Assembly: GCA_037355855.1 (NCBI GenBank)
Contig: CM074759.1
Span: 4,526,001-4,590,000 of the forward strand
Origin: Pseudo-nitzschia pungens
Lineage: Eukaryota > Bacillariophyta > Bacillariophyceae > Bacillariales > Bacillariaceae
Direction of reading: 5' to 3'
DNA length: 64,000 nucleotides
A model generated the notes under the pieces. That model made no database searches and was not told the DNA's origin. It saw only the letters and a program-made list of their open reading frames with translations. The translations under genes and the position numbers were made by a program. The stretch's first letter is position 1. Each line of letters opens with the position of its first letter. Shown piece after piece: positions 49,929 to 59,365 of the stretch.

Positions 49929-52900
49929 ATGCCTCCGCGGCCCACCTCCCAAACAGCTTCCCGGAAGAAAAGATCTTCCACAACTCCTTCTTCTGCTAGG
50001 TCTGCCTCTGGGACTCGGTCTAACAAGCGCCCATTTGTGCAAAAGACCCCTCCAAGACATTCTAGTGTCACCTCTGCTCTTACTACTCCTTCTCCTACTC
50101 TTGATACCAGATCATCCTCTTCCTCTGCCTCATCAGCCTCTTCATCCTCTATGAATGGGTCTTCTGTTGATGATACGTCTTCATCTTCTTCTGTGTCCTC
50201 ATCTGCAGGTGTGCTTTCTGATGTTGATATGCTTGGCACTGAACCTGCTCCAGGGGATTCCTTGAAGACTTCTTCTTCTGCAGGTGTGCTCTCTGATGTT
50301 GAGATGCTTGGCACTGAATCTGCACCAGGGGAATCTGCACCAGGGGACTCTGCACCAGGGGATTCCTTGCAAACTTCTTCTCTGTCAACAGCTTCTCAGC
50401 TAGGCTCCCAGGAGTCAGGTCCTCCGCAGTCAGGTACTCTGTCAGGCTCTCCGTCGTCCGGTGCTTTGCTGTCAGACCCCAAGCTGATAAGCTCCCAGAC
50501 CTCAGGTTCCCAGCAGCAGGGCTCCCAGCAGCAGGGCTCCCAGCAGCAGGGCTCCCAGCAGCAGGGATCCCAGCAGTCAGGACCCCGGCCCCCAGGCTCC
50601 CAGCAGCCAGGATCCAACCAGGCAGGCTCCCTGCTGCCAGGCCAACAGACGTCCAGACACACACCAAAGGGCTCTGGGACCTCAGGCAAGGTCCCTGCTT
50701 CCTCCATCCTCAAGCAATCTACTCTTGCCTTTTCCTCTGCCCAGAAAGCTGATCCCTCTCAGCAGCAAGCACGCCAATCCCAATGCCAGGAGGCTTTGGC
50801 TGCTGCCAACAGGGCTCATTCCGCTTCCTTCTTCTGGTGTTTTTATGGTAAGGGTCCCTGTTCTGGCAAGTCTCCTATACCATCTGCAATTCATGCCTTC
50901 CGAAAATCTCCAACTGGTAAACGGTTATGGGCTGGGTGTCCAAGCCCTACACACTTTTTCAGCAAGAAGGAGGGTACAGACAAAAAATCCATCCATGATA
51001 TTTGCCGGACTGCCATCCCTCCTGTTTATTCTCAGGTTTTTCCGGACACTCCAGACTGGCGCAATGCCACTGTAGATTCCTTGGCCTCTCTTGTCTCTGC
51101 TTGCTTTCAAGGCTCTGCCCCAGCCTGGACCAAGCAACCACCTGGCCAGGCTCTGAAGAAATGTCTTATTGGTTTGGTCAAGATGTCTCCTGAGTGTTTT
51201 GATGACCTATATTGTGAGGGCAACCTTTTGCCTAGCACTGAAGGCAAAGTATGGTGGGCAGCCAATCAGGTGCTTGGTTCTCATTGGCATTTCAAGAAGC
51301 GACCTCCTACACCTGCGCCACCAGTGGCTGATGATGCTTCCACTTCCAAATCTTCCCCTTCCAAATCAGTGTCCTTTCTTCCTGGTGGTGGTGATGCTAC
51401 TGTCTTGTCCTCCTCTGCTGGGCATTTCCTCCAACGCCGAGGGGTTTGCTCCAGTGATTCTAGAGCTCCAGTGGATGTAACTGCTGGAACCAAGTGTTCT
51501 CATAGTTCTTATGTCACTCTGTCCCTTCCAAGGTTGATGTCACAACGCCCTGGGGAACTGTATGATGAGCTGCTCAAGTCTCTCAAGGAAGCTTTGGATC
51601 TTCTATGGACTGTTGACAAGCGCCTGGTGTTGTATGTTTTTCCCTCCAGAGCCAGGCTCCACCCCAAGGCCAAGCCTGTTACCAAGTTTTGGACGACACT
51701 TCCTGACAGGAAGACCTTGGAATTGTATGTTGCTCAGCTCTGGCTTCGCAGTAGAACTGCTCCTCATCTACGTTTCTTTTTGGGACACAGTGCTTCCCTG
51801 GAGAACCTCTTTTCAGCACAATTGCTCCAGAGGCTCAGAGACCGTGACATGGAGCTGAAATATGACCACATACAGGCCCCAGTTATTGTCACCTGTGGCA
51901 TTCTCCTTGGATCTTACATGCAGAGTTTTGATCTTGACCACTACAACGAATTGCTTCAGACTCATCCCAGGTTTCAGGCATGTCCTATTGCTGTTATCAG
52001 GAAGAATATCAGCCTTGACAACTCCAGAACTCCTGATCCCAATCCTGTTCTGGCTGCACATGTTTTATGTGATGCTACAAAGCGCGCCCAAACTGTTAAG
52101 CTCCTCAAAGCCCAGTTCAATCGGTGCAAACCTTCAGACATTGCCTCTCTCCCTGATGGTAAATTCTACAAGTTTATTGAGACAGCTACCAATCCTTCTG
52201 ACAGACCTCTTCCCCCCTCCAAGCTCAAGACTGTTCGCCAGGCTAAGCACCGCCAAGCTAAATTTATTGAGAGCCATGAAACTGCTCCTGTTCTGGGGGT
52301 AGTTGATCTTGATCTTCCAGTTGACCTGGGCCAAGGGCTGGGTTTGAAGACACTGCGCAGTGTGCTTCTGGGTATCAGAACCCGTGACAATTGGTCATGG
52401 CCTCTTTTTCTTTCTGTCGATACCAGTTCATACCGAGGCAAGATCCTTGCTTTGTACAATATCACTACCAAGGCTGAAGCAATGGCCATGTTGTCTTTCC
52501 TGCCTATTTTTCTGGAAGCTCAGTATGGTTCTTGTGTTCGACAATGGTTCTCTTCTGAGTGCTTGACTGAAATGGAAGCTTACCATTGGGATGCTGCTGT
52601 CAATTGTGTTGTGGAAACTGAACCTGCTGCAGATCCGATGCAGGATGACTCTCTTCCCTTTTTTGGTGATGGGGATGCAAGAGATTGGGAACTTGTTGAT
52701 GATGACTTGTCAGTTGACCTTGCCCCAGACCTCACCTTTGATCTAGATCTGCACTTTAACCTCCAAGCCCGTGATGACAGTGGTGGTGGAGGATTTGATG
52801 ATTCTCAATCCATGGATACTTTAGCAACCGGTACTTCCAATCTCACTGATGTCCAGGCTTCAGCGCCTGCAGGTGGTGTTCCTCCTGGAGGTGATCCTTC

Positions 52901-53210
52901 CAATGTTGCCAAGGCTGATGCCTCCCCTGGTATTCCTCCTGAAGTTCCCCCTGCAGTTCCTGACCCTCCCCAGAATGCCATGGCTGGTGACCTCACTGTG
53001 GTCTCTCCTGATTCCTCAACTGCAGTTCCTGCTGCCGGTGGTGGGGAAGATGCAGCCTCTGCATTGAGGCTTGGAGTTGCTGCAATTGCATTCTCTTCCA
53101 GCCATGATGCTAGTGTCAGTGACTTGAGCCATGCCAATGTCTCCACCAAATCAGCTCCGGCAACTCTTTCTTCCGTGCGACAGACTCGGTTTCCTTCTGA
53201 TCATGGTTAG
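49929..53210 (+). CDS. LINE C ORF1 protein (1093 aa)
   Basis: ATG at 49929 corresponds to the A/B start (MPPRPTSQ against MPPPPPAS). The N-terminal ~450 residues are Ser-rich with its own pentamer repeats (GSQQQ at about 50510-50580; duplicated SSSAGVLSDVEMLGTE blocks) and diverge strongly from A and B. From about residue 450 (HWHFKKRPPTPAP onward) it becomes nearly identical. Shared core: WCFYGKGP, CPSPTHFFSKK, CFDDLYCEGNLLPSTEG. Acidic C-terminal segment as in A. No known domain recognised. Overlaps ORF2 by 8 nt. Confidence 0.87.
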   Translation: MPPRPTSQTASRKKRSSTTPSSARSASGTRSNKRPFVQKTPPRHSSVTSALTTPSPTLDTRSSSSSASSASSSSMNGSSVDDTSSSSSVSSSAGVLSDVDMLGTEPAPGDSLKTSSSAGVLSDVEMLGTESAPGESAPGDSAPGDSLQTSSLSTASQLGSQESGPPQSGTLSGSPSSGALLSDPKLISSQTSGSQQQGSQQQGSQQQGSQQQGSQQSGPRPPGSQQPGSNQAGSLLPGQQTSRHTPKGSGTSGKVPASSILKQSTLAFSSAQKADPSQQQARQSQCQEALAAANRAHSASFFWCFYGKGPCSGKSPIPSAIHAFRKSPTGKRLWAGCPSPTHFFSKKEGTDKKSIHDICRTAIPPVYSQVFPDTPDWRNATVDSLASLVSACFQGSAPAWTKQPPGQALKKCLIGLVKMSPECFDDLYCEGNLLPSTEGKVWWAANQVLGSHWHFKKRPPTPAPPVADDASTSKSSPSKSVSFLPGGGDATVLSSSAGHFLQRRGVCSSDSRAPVDVTAGTKCSHSSYVTLSLPRLMSQRPGELYDELLKSLKEALDLLWTVDKRLVLYVFPSRARLHPKAKPVTKFWTTLPDRKTLELYVAQLWLRSRTAPHLRFFLGHSASLENLFSAQLLQRLRDRDMELKYDHIQAPVIVTCGILLGSYMQSFDLDHYNELLQTHPRFQACPIAVIRKNISLDNSRTPDPNPVLAAHVLCDATKRAQTVKLLKAQFNRCKPSDIASLPDGKFYKFIETATNPSDRPLPPSKLKTVRQAKHRQAKFIESHETAPVLGVVDLDLPVDLGQGLGLKTLRSVLLGIRTRDNWSWPLFLSVDTSSYRGKILALYNITTKAEAMAMLSFLPIFLEAQYGSCVRQWFSSECLTEMEAYHWDAAVNCVVETEPAADPMQDDSLPFFGDGDARDWELVDDDLSVDLAPDLTFDLDLHFNLQARDDSGGGGFDDSQSMDTLATGTSNLTDVQASAPAGGVPPGGDPSNVAKADASPGIPPEVPPAVPDPPQNAMAGDLTVVSPDSSTAVPAAGGGEDAASALRLGVAAIAFSSSHDASVSDLSHANVSTKSAPATLSSVRQTRFPSDHG

Positions 53211-56200
53211 CTCTTCTGGTATGAGGTGTGATGGGATGCCTTCCAATCCAAATCCCATCAATGCTTCTACTGTTTCTCCCCTTTCCTCCTCCGACTCTTC
53301 CCCTGTCTCTCAGTTTGTCCAATTAACTCTTCATGGAGACTCTCTTGCTGCTAAGGATTCTGACAGTTTTGGTCACTCCTTCCCTCAAGCTCCATCCTAT
53401 AACTCCACCATCATCACTTTCCAAAACATTGGACCACAGCGCAGAGCTGCCTTTATGTCCATGTCCAAGCACAACGCCCGTCAATTTGTCAAGAGCAATG
53501 CCAGTGTGGCTCTTTTTGCTGAACATTGTTTGAATGAATCCAAACTCCTGCCATGTGATCTTTTCAATCGGCGCATGAAGAATATCAGTCCCTCAAGTTT
53601 TTCCTACCTTGCCAACAACAAGCATGAAGCTTCTGACTGTTCATGGCTTCAGCCTGGTGGCACAGGGTTTTCCATTGATCAACTGTTCAGTTCCCACAAG
53701 ATTGCCCATGGGGCTGATCCTTCTGGTCTTGGAAGATGGTCCTTTGTCAAGTTTCAGGGCAGGGATGGTTACACTGTCACTATGTTTTCTGCTTACTGCC
53801 CTGTTGAAAATGACAGGAATCTTGGTTCCGTCTGGAATCAACAGTACCGATACTTTCAAGCAGCTGAAAATCTTTTCAGTCCCAACCCATGCATTCTCTT
53901 TCACAGGGATTTGACTGCTGCCCTTCAGGTCTGCCTGGGTGCAGGTGACCAGGTCATTCTTGGGATTGATCAAAATGCTGATGTTAGGACTGATGGCTTG
54001 TCTTTTGAGCTCCAGGCTCTTGGTTTCAGAGAGGCCATTCTTACCCTTCATAGTACGTCTTCTCCTCCTGCCACTCACAACAGAAACACTACCAGAACAC
54101 CAATTGATGCCATTTGGGTCTCTGAGAATGTTGATGTTCTCAGGGCTGGGTATTGTCCCTTTGGTGGTGCCTATGGCATGGAATCTGACCACAGAATGCT
54201 TTGGATTGAAGTCTGTAATTGCAGCCTCATGGGTAAACACCTGCCACCTCCCGTGAGCTTCTCTCCTTCCAAACTCCAGTCCTCCCATCCTCATCTGCGC
54301 CAACGGTATTTCAAGCGTGTCAGGCACAGCTTTCTCAAGGCTGGAGTGTTTTCTCTCCAAGCTAAGCTGGAACACCTCCTGGCTCAGTTTCAGTCTGGGG
54401 ATATTTCTGTGCGCGCTGATCTCATCACCACATATGAAGTCCTCCATGAAACCTCCACCTCTCTCAGGCTCTCTGTTGAACAAAACCTTTGCCACACTAG
54501 AGCTGGTCTGGTTCCATGGTCCCCGAAGCTGCAAGTCTATCGTGATACAATTGAATTTTGGCGGCGTGTTGTTAAGCTGAGACAGGGTGTGTCCACCAGT
54601 CATACTGTTTTGAAAAGGCTGGCATGCAAGCTTTCTCTCTACAAAGGAGAACACAGTGATCTTTCCAGTGCTATCCTCCACCTGAAACAAGCTTACAGGC
54701 AATACCGGGCAGTGAAAAAATTGGCCCCCTCATGGAGAGACTCCTTCAATCAAGGCCTGGTGGATGCACTTCTTGCTGAAGGCAAACCTCACAACCAGAA
54801 TGCTTCCCAGATTCGTGCCAGGATGCGCAGGGAACGTCTTCAAAGAGAGCTTGGCCTTGCTGCTAGGTCTATTCGGGGACGTGTCAACAAGTCAGCTGTC
54901 TTGAGAGCTATTGCAGTTGGCCATGATGGTGTTGAACAGGTCTTGGAGTCCCAGTCCACTATGGTTCCAGCTATGGCTGAATCCAATGTCCGGCGTCAAC
55001 AGCAGTGTCTTGGCACTCCCTCCATGACTCCCTCCTTCATTCAAGATTTTGGCTACCTCGGCACAGCCCATGCTTCTGCTCAAGTTCTTGATGGCACATA
55101 TAATCCTCCTCCTGCCACTGACAAGTACCTGTCTGAATTTCTTTCTTGTCTCAAAGTCCCTGCCTCTATTCTGAGTTTGCCCCCCTTTGACTATTCAGTG
55201 TGTCCAGCTGACAATGCTGCTGCCTGGAAACGCCAGAGGGAACGCACAGCAAGTGAACCTTCTTGTTTGAGTTTTGCCCACCACAAGGCATTTGCCCTGG
55301 ATCCCCAGCTGAACAAGTTTGACACTCTACTGAGATCAGTCCCATTGATTGTTGGCTTCTCTCCTTCTGCCTGGCAGGTCATCACGGATGTTGAGATCTT
55401 CAAGAAACCTGGTGAATATAGAGTGGATAAGATGAGGCTCATCCAGTTGATGTCTCCTGAGTTCCAAATCAACAACAAGATGATTGGCAGACGCATTCTT
55501 GCCTACGCTGAACGTGCCAATGCAGTGGCTGTTGATCAACATGGAAGCAGGAAACACCACAAGGCCATCAACACCTGCCTGAACAAGAAGCTCATCTGTG
55601 ATGTGTTGAGGCAGAAGCGCAGATCTGGTGCTGTTGCTATGAATGATGCCAAGGGCTGTTATGATAGAATCTCTCATCCCATTGCAGGTCTCACTCTCCA
55701 GAGCTTTGGTGTTCCTGCACATGTGTGTGAAGTTCTTCTGTCTACTCTGCAACATGCTAAGCACCACATCAAAACTGGCTTTGGTCGGTCAGGTCCTGTG
55801 TATGGTGATGAACCTGTTCCTCTCAGTGGTTGTGGCCAAGGCAATGGTATTGGTCCAACTCTTTGGGCTTTGGTGTCAACAATTGTCTTCCGAATGATGC
55901 AACAGGCTGGGCATGGTGTCCATCTTATCACTTCTTTGTCACTGCAACTGGTTTTTCTTGTGGGTTTTGCCTTTGTGGATGACACAGATTTGTTTTGTGC
56001 TGGCTCTGATTCCTCCACATCTGGTGAGGAATTGGCTGTTGACTTTCAGGAAGCTTTTGACCGATGGGCTGGTGGGATTATTGCCACTGGTGGTGCTATT
56101 GAACCTGCCAAATCCTTCTGTTATTTGATTGATTTCAAATGGAATGGATCCGGTTGGGATTATCGCTCCATTGCTGACATGCCCGGTGACTTCTCCGTTG

Positions 56201-59043
56201 CCGACAAAAATGGCAATCGAGCTACCCTGGATCGATTTGAAGTTGACCATGCTGACAAGACCCTTGGGGTTTTTATCTCCATGGATGGCAATGAGGAAGC
56301 ACAGATTGCTCACATGCAGTCCCAGTCTCAGTCTTTTGGCTCTCAGCTCAAGGCTTCCAAGTATGGGAAGAGGGCATCCCTCTACACATTCAAGTATTCT
56401 TTCATGAAGTCTGTTGAATACCCCATGCCTGTCACGCAACTTGATGAGGCCACTTGGACTAAGATAATTCACCCAGCTCTTGTTCCTGTGCTGAATAAAG
56501 CTGGGATGTCACGGACATTTCCCAGACATGTATTCTATGGTCCTTCCCTCTATCAAGGCTTTGGTTTCATTCATCCCTACCTCCTCCAAGAGTTCAGTCA
56601 TATTGCCACCCTCTTTCAGGAATCTGTCAGGTCCTCACAAACTGGTAGGATTCTCAGGCTCACTGCTGAGTCTCTCCGGCTGGAACTTGGCATTCCTCTC
56701 CATCTTGGTGTCACACCATATCATCCTTTTGCTTCCTATGTCACTCCTTGCTGGTACAAACATGTGTGGAAGTTTTTCTCTGTTCACCCTGTGAGCTTGT
56801 TTGAAGACTTCCCAGATCTTCCCCTGCTACGTTCCAATGACTGCTATCTCATGCAAGCCTTTGTCAACGCTGGCTTCAGAGGTGCTGACTTGTCCCTCTT
56901 GAATCACATGCGCGTGTCACTCAAGGCTATCTCCCTTGCTGATATTTGTACTCCAGATGGGAAAAGACTCTCTCCGATGGCTTTCCAGCTGATATCCTCC
57001 AATCACTTGAGGGATCATCTTGACTGGCCGAGATGTCCTCCATCTTGGCCTCCAGCAGCACAGCGCTTATGGACTAAAGCTCTTCAGACCAGTTTTCTTC
57101 CCCCCTGTCCACCCCCTGCAGCCAGGGCACTAGCTCCTTCTTTTCATCTTGGGCATTGGCTCTCTCCCCAGACGGCTTCTCTTTGGCCTTGGTTTCTGTC
57201 TCTATCCACCAATAGAATATTCTTCAAAAATTCTACTGGCTGGATGGTGAGCATCTCCCAAGGCAGGGGCAGATACAGGGTCACTGCTGAAATCCTTTCT
57301 GACAAACCAGCCTGCGCTGATGTGCTTGTCTGCCCTGTTATTTGTGGCCAAGTTGTCCGCGTTGTTGGGTCTTCAGCCTTTGTTTCTGAACCTCCTGATA
57401 CGAATCCTCTGGAGTACAATCCATATGATTCTCTTCCAGACTCCCCGGCAGATGCCTTTGATGCACTCTGTGAGTCTCCAAGGGTACTTCTCCACAAATA
57501 TTCCCTACCACAGGCTGGCTGTCAGCACCTTGCTGATGCTATCCAGAGTGGTACTGCCAGTGCTGTTTGTGATGGTTCATTTGATCCGGACCTTCTCAGA
57601 GGAACTTCTGCATTCGTTCTGTCACCTAATACCTCCACCAAGTCTGCTTCTTTGTTCCTCACTGGCTGTAATTTTGTCAGTGGATCCCCTGAGGATCAAT
57701 CATCCTACAGGAGCGAACTGGCCGGTATCATTGGGGTTCTCACCTGTTGCACTGCTCTGGTGAGTATCTTTGATATTGCTTCTGGCTCTATCAACATTGC
57801 CCTTGACGGTGACACAGCTCTCAAACAGGCTAAAGGATCTTGGCCATTAGTTATTTCCCAGAAGTCTTTTGATTATGTTTATGTCATCCGCAACATGATT
57901 TCTGCCCTGCCAATCTCTGTGCACTTTCAGTGGGTTCAGGGCCATCAAGCTGGACTCTTTCTTGATTGGTGGGCACTTCGCAATCATCAGGTTGACAGCA
58001 TGGCAAAGGCCTTTCTCTCTGTCCATAGAGTTTCTGCCCATCACTATCCCAGACTTGTGTTTGAGCCCTGGGCATTTTCTCTCAATGGATGCAAGTGTTC
58101 AAGGTTTGATCAAAATGCTTTGCATGTTGCCATTTCTGGTCCTCCTCTTCTTAAATATTGGCAGACCCACCATGATATCCCCATTCCACAACCTGTTTTG
58201 GGTTCCATCCATTGGTGTGCCCATCTGTCTGCCTTCAAGCGACTCCCTCCTGGCATGCAAAGGTGGTTTGTCAAGTTTGCTTCTGGCTGCATTGGTGTTG
58301 GCAACCAGCTACTTCACTACCAGCATCAGGATCACTCCAGGTGCCCCTTGTGTGATGCAGACAATGAGAAGGTTTCTCATGTGCTATCCTGCAAGGATCC
58401 CGGGGCTGTCAGGCACAGTGTGTTTGCCTTCAAGGGACCCCTGCAGAAAAGGCTTGAAGTTGAACAAACTGATCCATCATTGGTGGCTGCCATTGTGGAT
58501 CTTCTCACCAGAGTTCGGAAGGGCCAGAGGATTTATCCATCATCCTACTCACTTGCAATTGCTTCTGCTGTCAGGGCACAGAGGACTATTGGTTGGCACA
58601 ACTGGCTCCTTGGTAGGTGGTCCCCTCGCTGGTACCAAATCCAGGCTGATTACTACTCCCACATTGGAAGCAAGCGATCTCCCAAACGCTGGGCTTCAGC
58701 TATCATCCATCAGTTCTTTCTTACCTCCTGGGATCTTTGGACCTACAGAAATGAACGACTCCACGGTCCTGGGGGAACCCTTGATGCTGAACAACACCAA
58801 TCTCTTGATGCTTCCATCTCCTCTGAATTGGCAATTGGTGCAGCTGGTGCACTCCCCCAGTCACACTCCCTTTTACAAACCCCTTTCCAAGTCCTACAAG
58901 GTTACACCCTGACTGCCAAGAGGCAGTGGCTTGCAACCATCCACCTTGCCAGGAAGCAGTATGCAGCACCTGTCCCACCTGTGCAGCCATACCAACGAGA
59001 GGCTGCTCTCCTCAGAGCCTGGCTTACTGGACCTCAGGGTTGA
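53203..59043 (+). CDS. LINE C ORF2 polyprotein (1946 aa): endonuclease, RT, RNase H, zinc knuckle
   Basis: Start ATG 53203, overlapping the ORF1 stop as ATGGTTAG. Domains by residue: AP-like endonuclease about 68-335 (FQN 73-75, E107, D256/N258, D329/H330); reverse transcriptase about 740-1000 (motif A D815, GQGNGIGPTLW, FVDD with D926/D927); RNase H about 1450-1605 (D1457, E1505, D1535, D1598); C2HC knuckle C1714, C1717, H1726, C1730. All catalytic positions are present, so the enzyme looks competent. The RT active-site box is FVDD rather than the commoner Y/F-A-D-D. Confidence 0.94.
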   Translation: MVSSSGMRCDGMPSNPNPINASTVSPLSSSDSSPVSQFVQLTLHGDSLAAKDSDSFGHSFPQAPSYNSTIITFQNIGPQRRAAFMSMSKHNARQFVKSNASVALFAEHCLNESKLLPCDLFNRRMKNISPSSFSYLANNKHEASDCSWLQPGGTGFSIDQLFSSHKIAHGADPSGLGRWSFVKFQGRDGYTVTMFSAYCPVENDRNLGSVWNQQYRYFQAAENLFSPNPCILFHRDLTAALQVCLGAGDQVILGIDQNADVRTDGLSFELQALGFREAILTLHSTSSPPATHNRNTTRTPIDAIWVSENVDVLRAGYCPFGGAYGMESDHRMLWIEVCNCSLMGKHLPPPVSFSPSKLQSSHPHLRQRYFKRVRHSFLKAGVFSLQAKLEHLLAQFQSGDISVRADLITTYEVLHETSTSLRLSVEQNLCHTRAGLVPWSPKLQVYRDTIEFWRRVVKLRQGVSTSHTVLKRLACKLSLYKGEHSDLSSAILHLKQAYRQYRAVKKLAPSWRDSFNQGLVDALLAEGKPHNQNASQIRARMRRERLQRELGLAARSIRGRVNKSAVLRAIAVGHDGVEQVLESQSTMVPAMAESNVRRQQQCLGTPSMTPSFIQDFGYLGTAHASAQVLDGTYNPPPATDKYLSEFLSCLKVPASILSLPPFDYSVCPADNAAAWKRQRERTASEPSCLSFAHHKAFALDPQLNKFDTLLRSVPLIVGFSPSAWQVITDVEIFKKPGEYRVDKMRLIQLMSPEFQINNKMIGRRILAYAERANAVAVDQHGSRKHHKAINTCLNKKLICDVLRQKRRSGAVAMNDAKGCYDRISHPIAGLTLQSFGVPAHVCEVLLSTLQHAKHHIKTGFGRSGPVYGDEPVPLSGCGQGNGIGPTLWALVSTIVFRMMQQAGHGVHLITSLSLQLVFLVGFAFVDDTDLFCAGSDSSTSGEELAVDFQEAFDRWAGGIIATGGAIEPAKSFCYLIDFKWNGSGWDYRSIADMPGDFSVADKNGNRATLDRFEVDHADKTLGVFISMDGNEEAQIAHMQSQSQSFGSQLKASKYGKRASLYTFKYSFMKSVEYPMPVTQLDEATWTKIIHPALVPVLNKAGMSRTFPRHVFYGPSLYQGFGFIHPYLLQEFSHIATLFQESVRSSQTGRILRLTAESLRLELGIPLHLGVTPYHPFASYVTPCWYKHVWKFFSVHPVSLFEDFPDLPLLRSNDCYLMQAFVNAGFRGADLSLLNHMRVSLKAISLADICTPDGKRLSPMAFQLISSNHLRDHLDWPRCPPSWPPAAQRLWTKALQTSFLPPCPPPAARALAPSFHLGHWLSPQTASLWPWFLSLSTNRIFFKNSTGWMVSISQGRGRYRVTAEILSDKPACADVLVCPVICGQVVRVVGSSAFVSEPPDTNPLEYNPYDSLPDSPADAFDALCESPRVLLHKYSLPQAGCQHLADAIQSGTASAVCDGSFDPDLLRGTSAFVLSPNTSTKSASLFLTGCNFVSGSPEDQSSYRSELAGIIGVLTCCTALVSIFDIASGSINIALDGDTALKQAKGSWPLVISQKSFDYVYVIRNMISALPISVHFQWVQGHQAGLFLDWWALRNHQVDSMAKAFLSVHRVSAHHYPRLVFEPWAFSLNGCKCSRFDQNALHVAISGPPLLKYWQTHHDIPIPQPVLGSIHWCAHLSAFKRLPPGMQRWFVKFASGCIGVGNQLLHYQHQDHSRCPLCDADNEKVSHVLSCKDPGAVRHSVFAFKGPLQKRLEVEQTDPSLVAAIVDLLTRVRKGQRIYPSSYSLAIASAVRAQRTIGWHNWLLGRWSPRWYQIQADYYSHIGSKRSPKRWASAIIHQFFLTSWDLWTYRNERLHGPGGTLDAEQHQSLDASISSELAIGAAGALPQSHSLLQTPFQVLQGYTLTAKRQWLATIHLARKQYAAPVPPVQPYQREAALLRAWLTGPQG

Positions 59044-59346
59044 TTACACTTTGTACCTTGGTCTTGTCTTCTGTTCCTGCTTCTTATCCTGTCCCATCCC
59101 TTTTGATACTGGATCTTATCCCAATATCTTCATTCCCATTTCACTTTTCTCTCAAGTCCCTATTTTGTGGGACTTGCTTGTCTTTTTCCCTGCTTGATGT
59201 TCAAGGTTTGTTTGAAAATTTGTCGTTCTGCCACTTGGGGTCCTGACTCTTCGATGGAGGCGACGTTAAAGTCTGGATACAGACTGAGTAATTTAGTTTC
59301 ACCTTTGGTGATTAAAGTTATTTAAATACGTATATTAATTAATTAA
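59044..59346 (+). promoter_or_regulatory. LINE C 3' UTR with conserved tail hairpins
   Basis: Holds a GTCG...CGAC-closed domain around CCACTTGGGGTCCTGACT (about 59222-59262), the AGTCTG/CAGACT hairpin (loop GATA here, GTTA elsewhere), the TCACC/GGTGA hairpin (loop TTT), and the final TTAAATACGTATATTAATTAATTAATT. The same elements occur at the ends of A-type copies B, D, GE, H, J and of the ORF-less element F. This is the likely recognition structure for the ORF2 enzyme. Confidence 0.75.
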
Positions 59347-59365
59347 TTGAAAGCTCAGCAAAGCC
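59347..59365. repeat. LINE C target-site duplication, right copy
   Basis: Identical to 48146-48164. Confidence 0.95.

Larger units (their letters stand above)
48165..59346 (+). mobile_element. LINE copy C, full length, coding-intact (11,182 bp), mosaic
   Basis: 5' end ACAATTTTGCG at 48165, leader to 49928, ORF1 49929-53210, ORF2 53203-59043, 3' UTR to 59346 ending in (TTAA)n rather than (TTA)n. 17-19 bp target duplication. Leader and the 3' two thirds are almost the same as A and B, but about 49400-51280 is clearly diverged, pointing to recombination between subfamilies. Confidence 0.93.
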
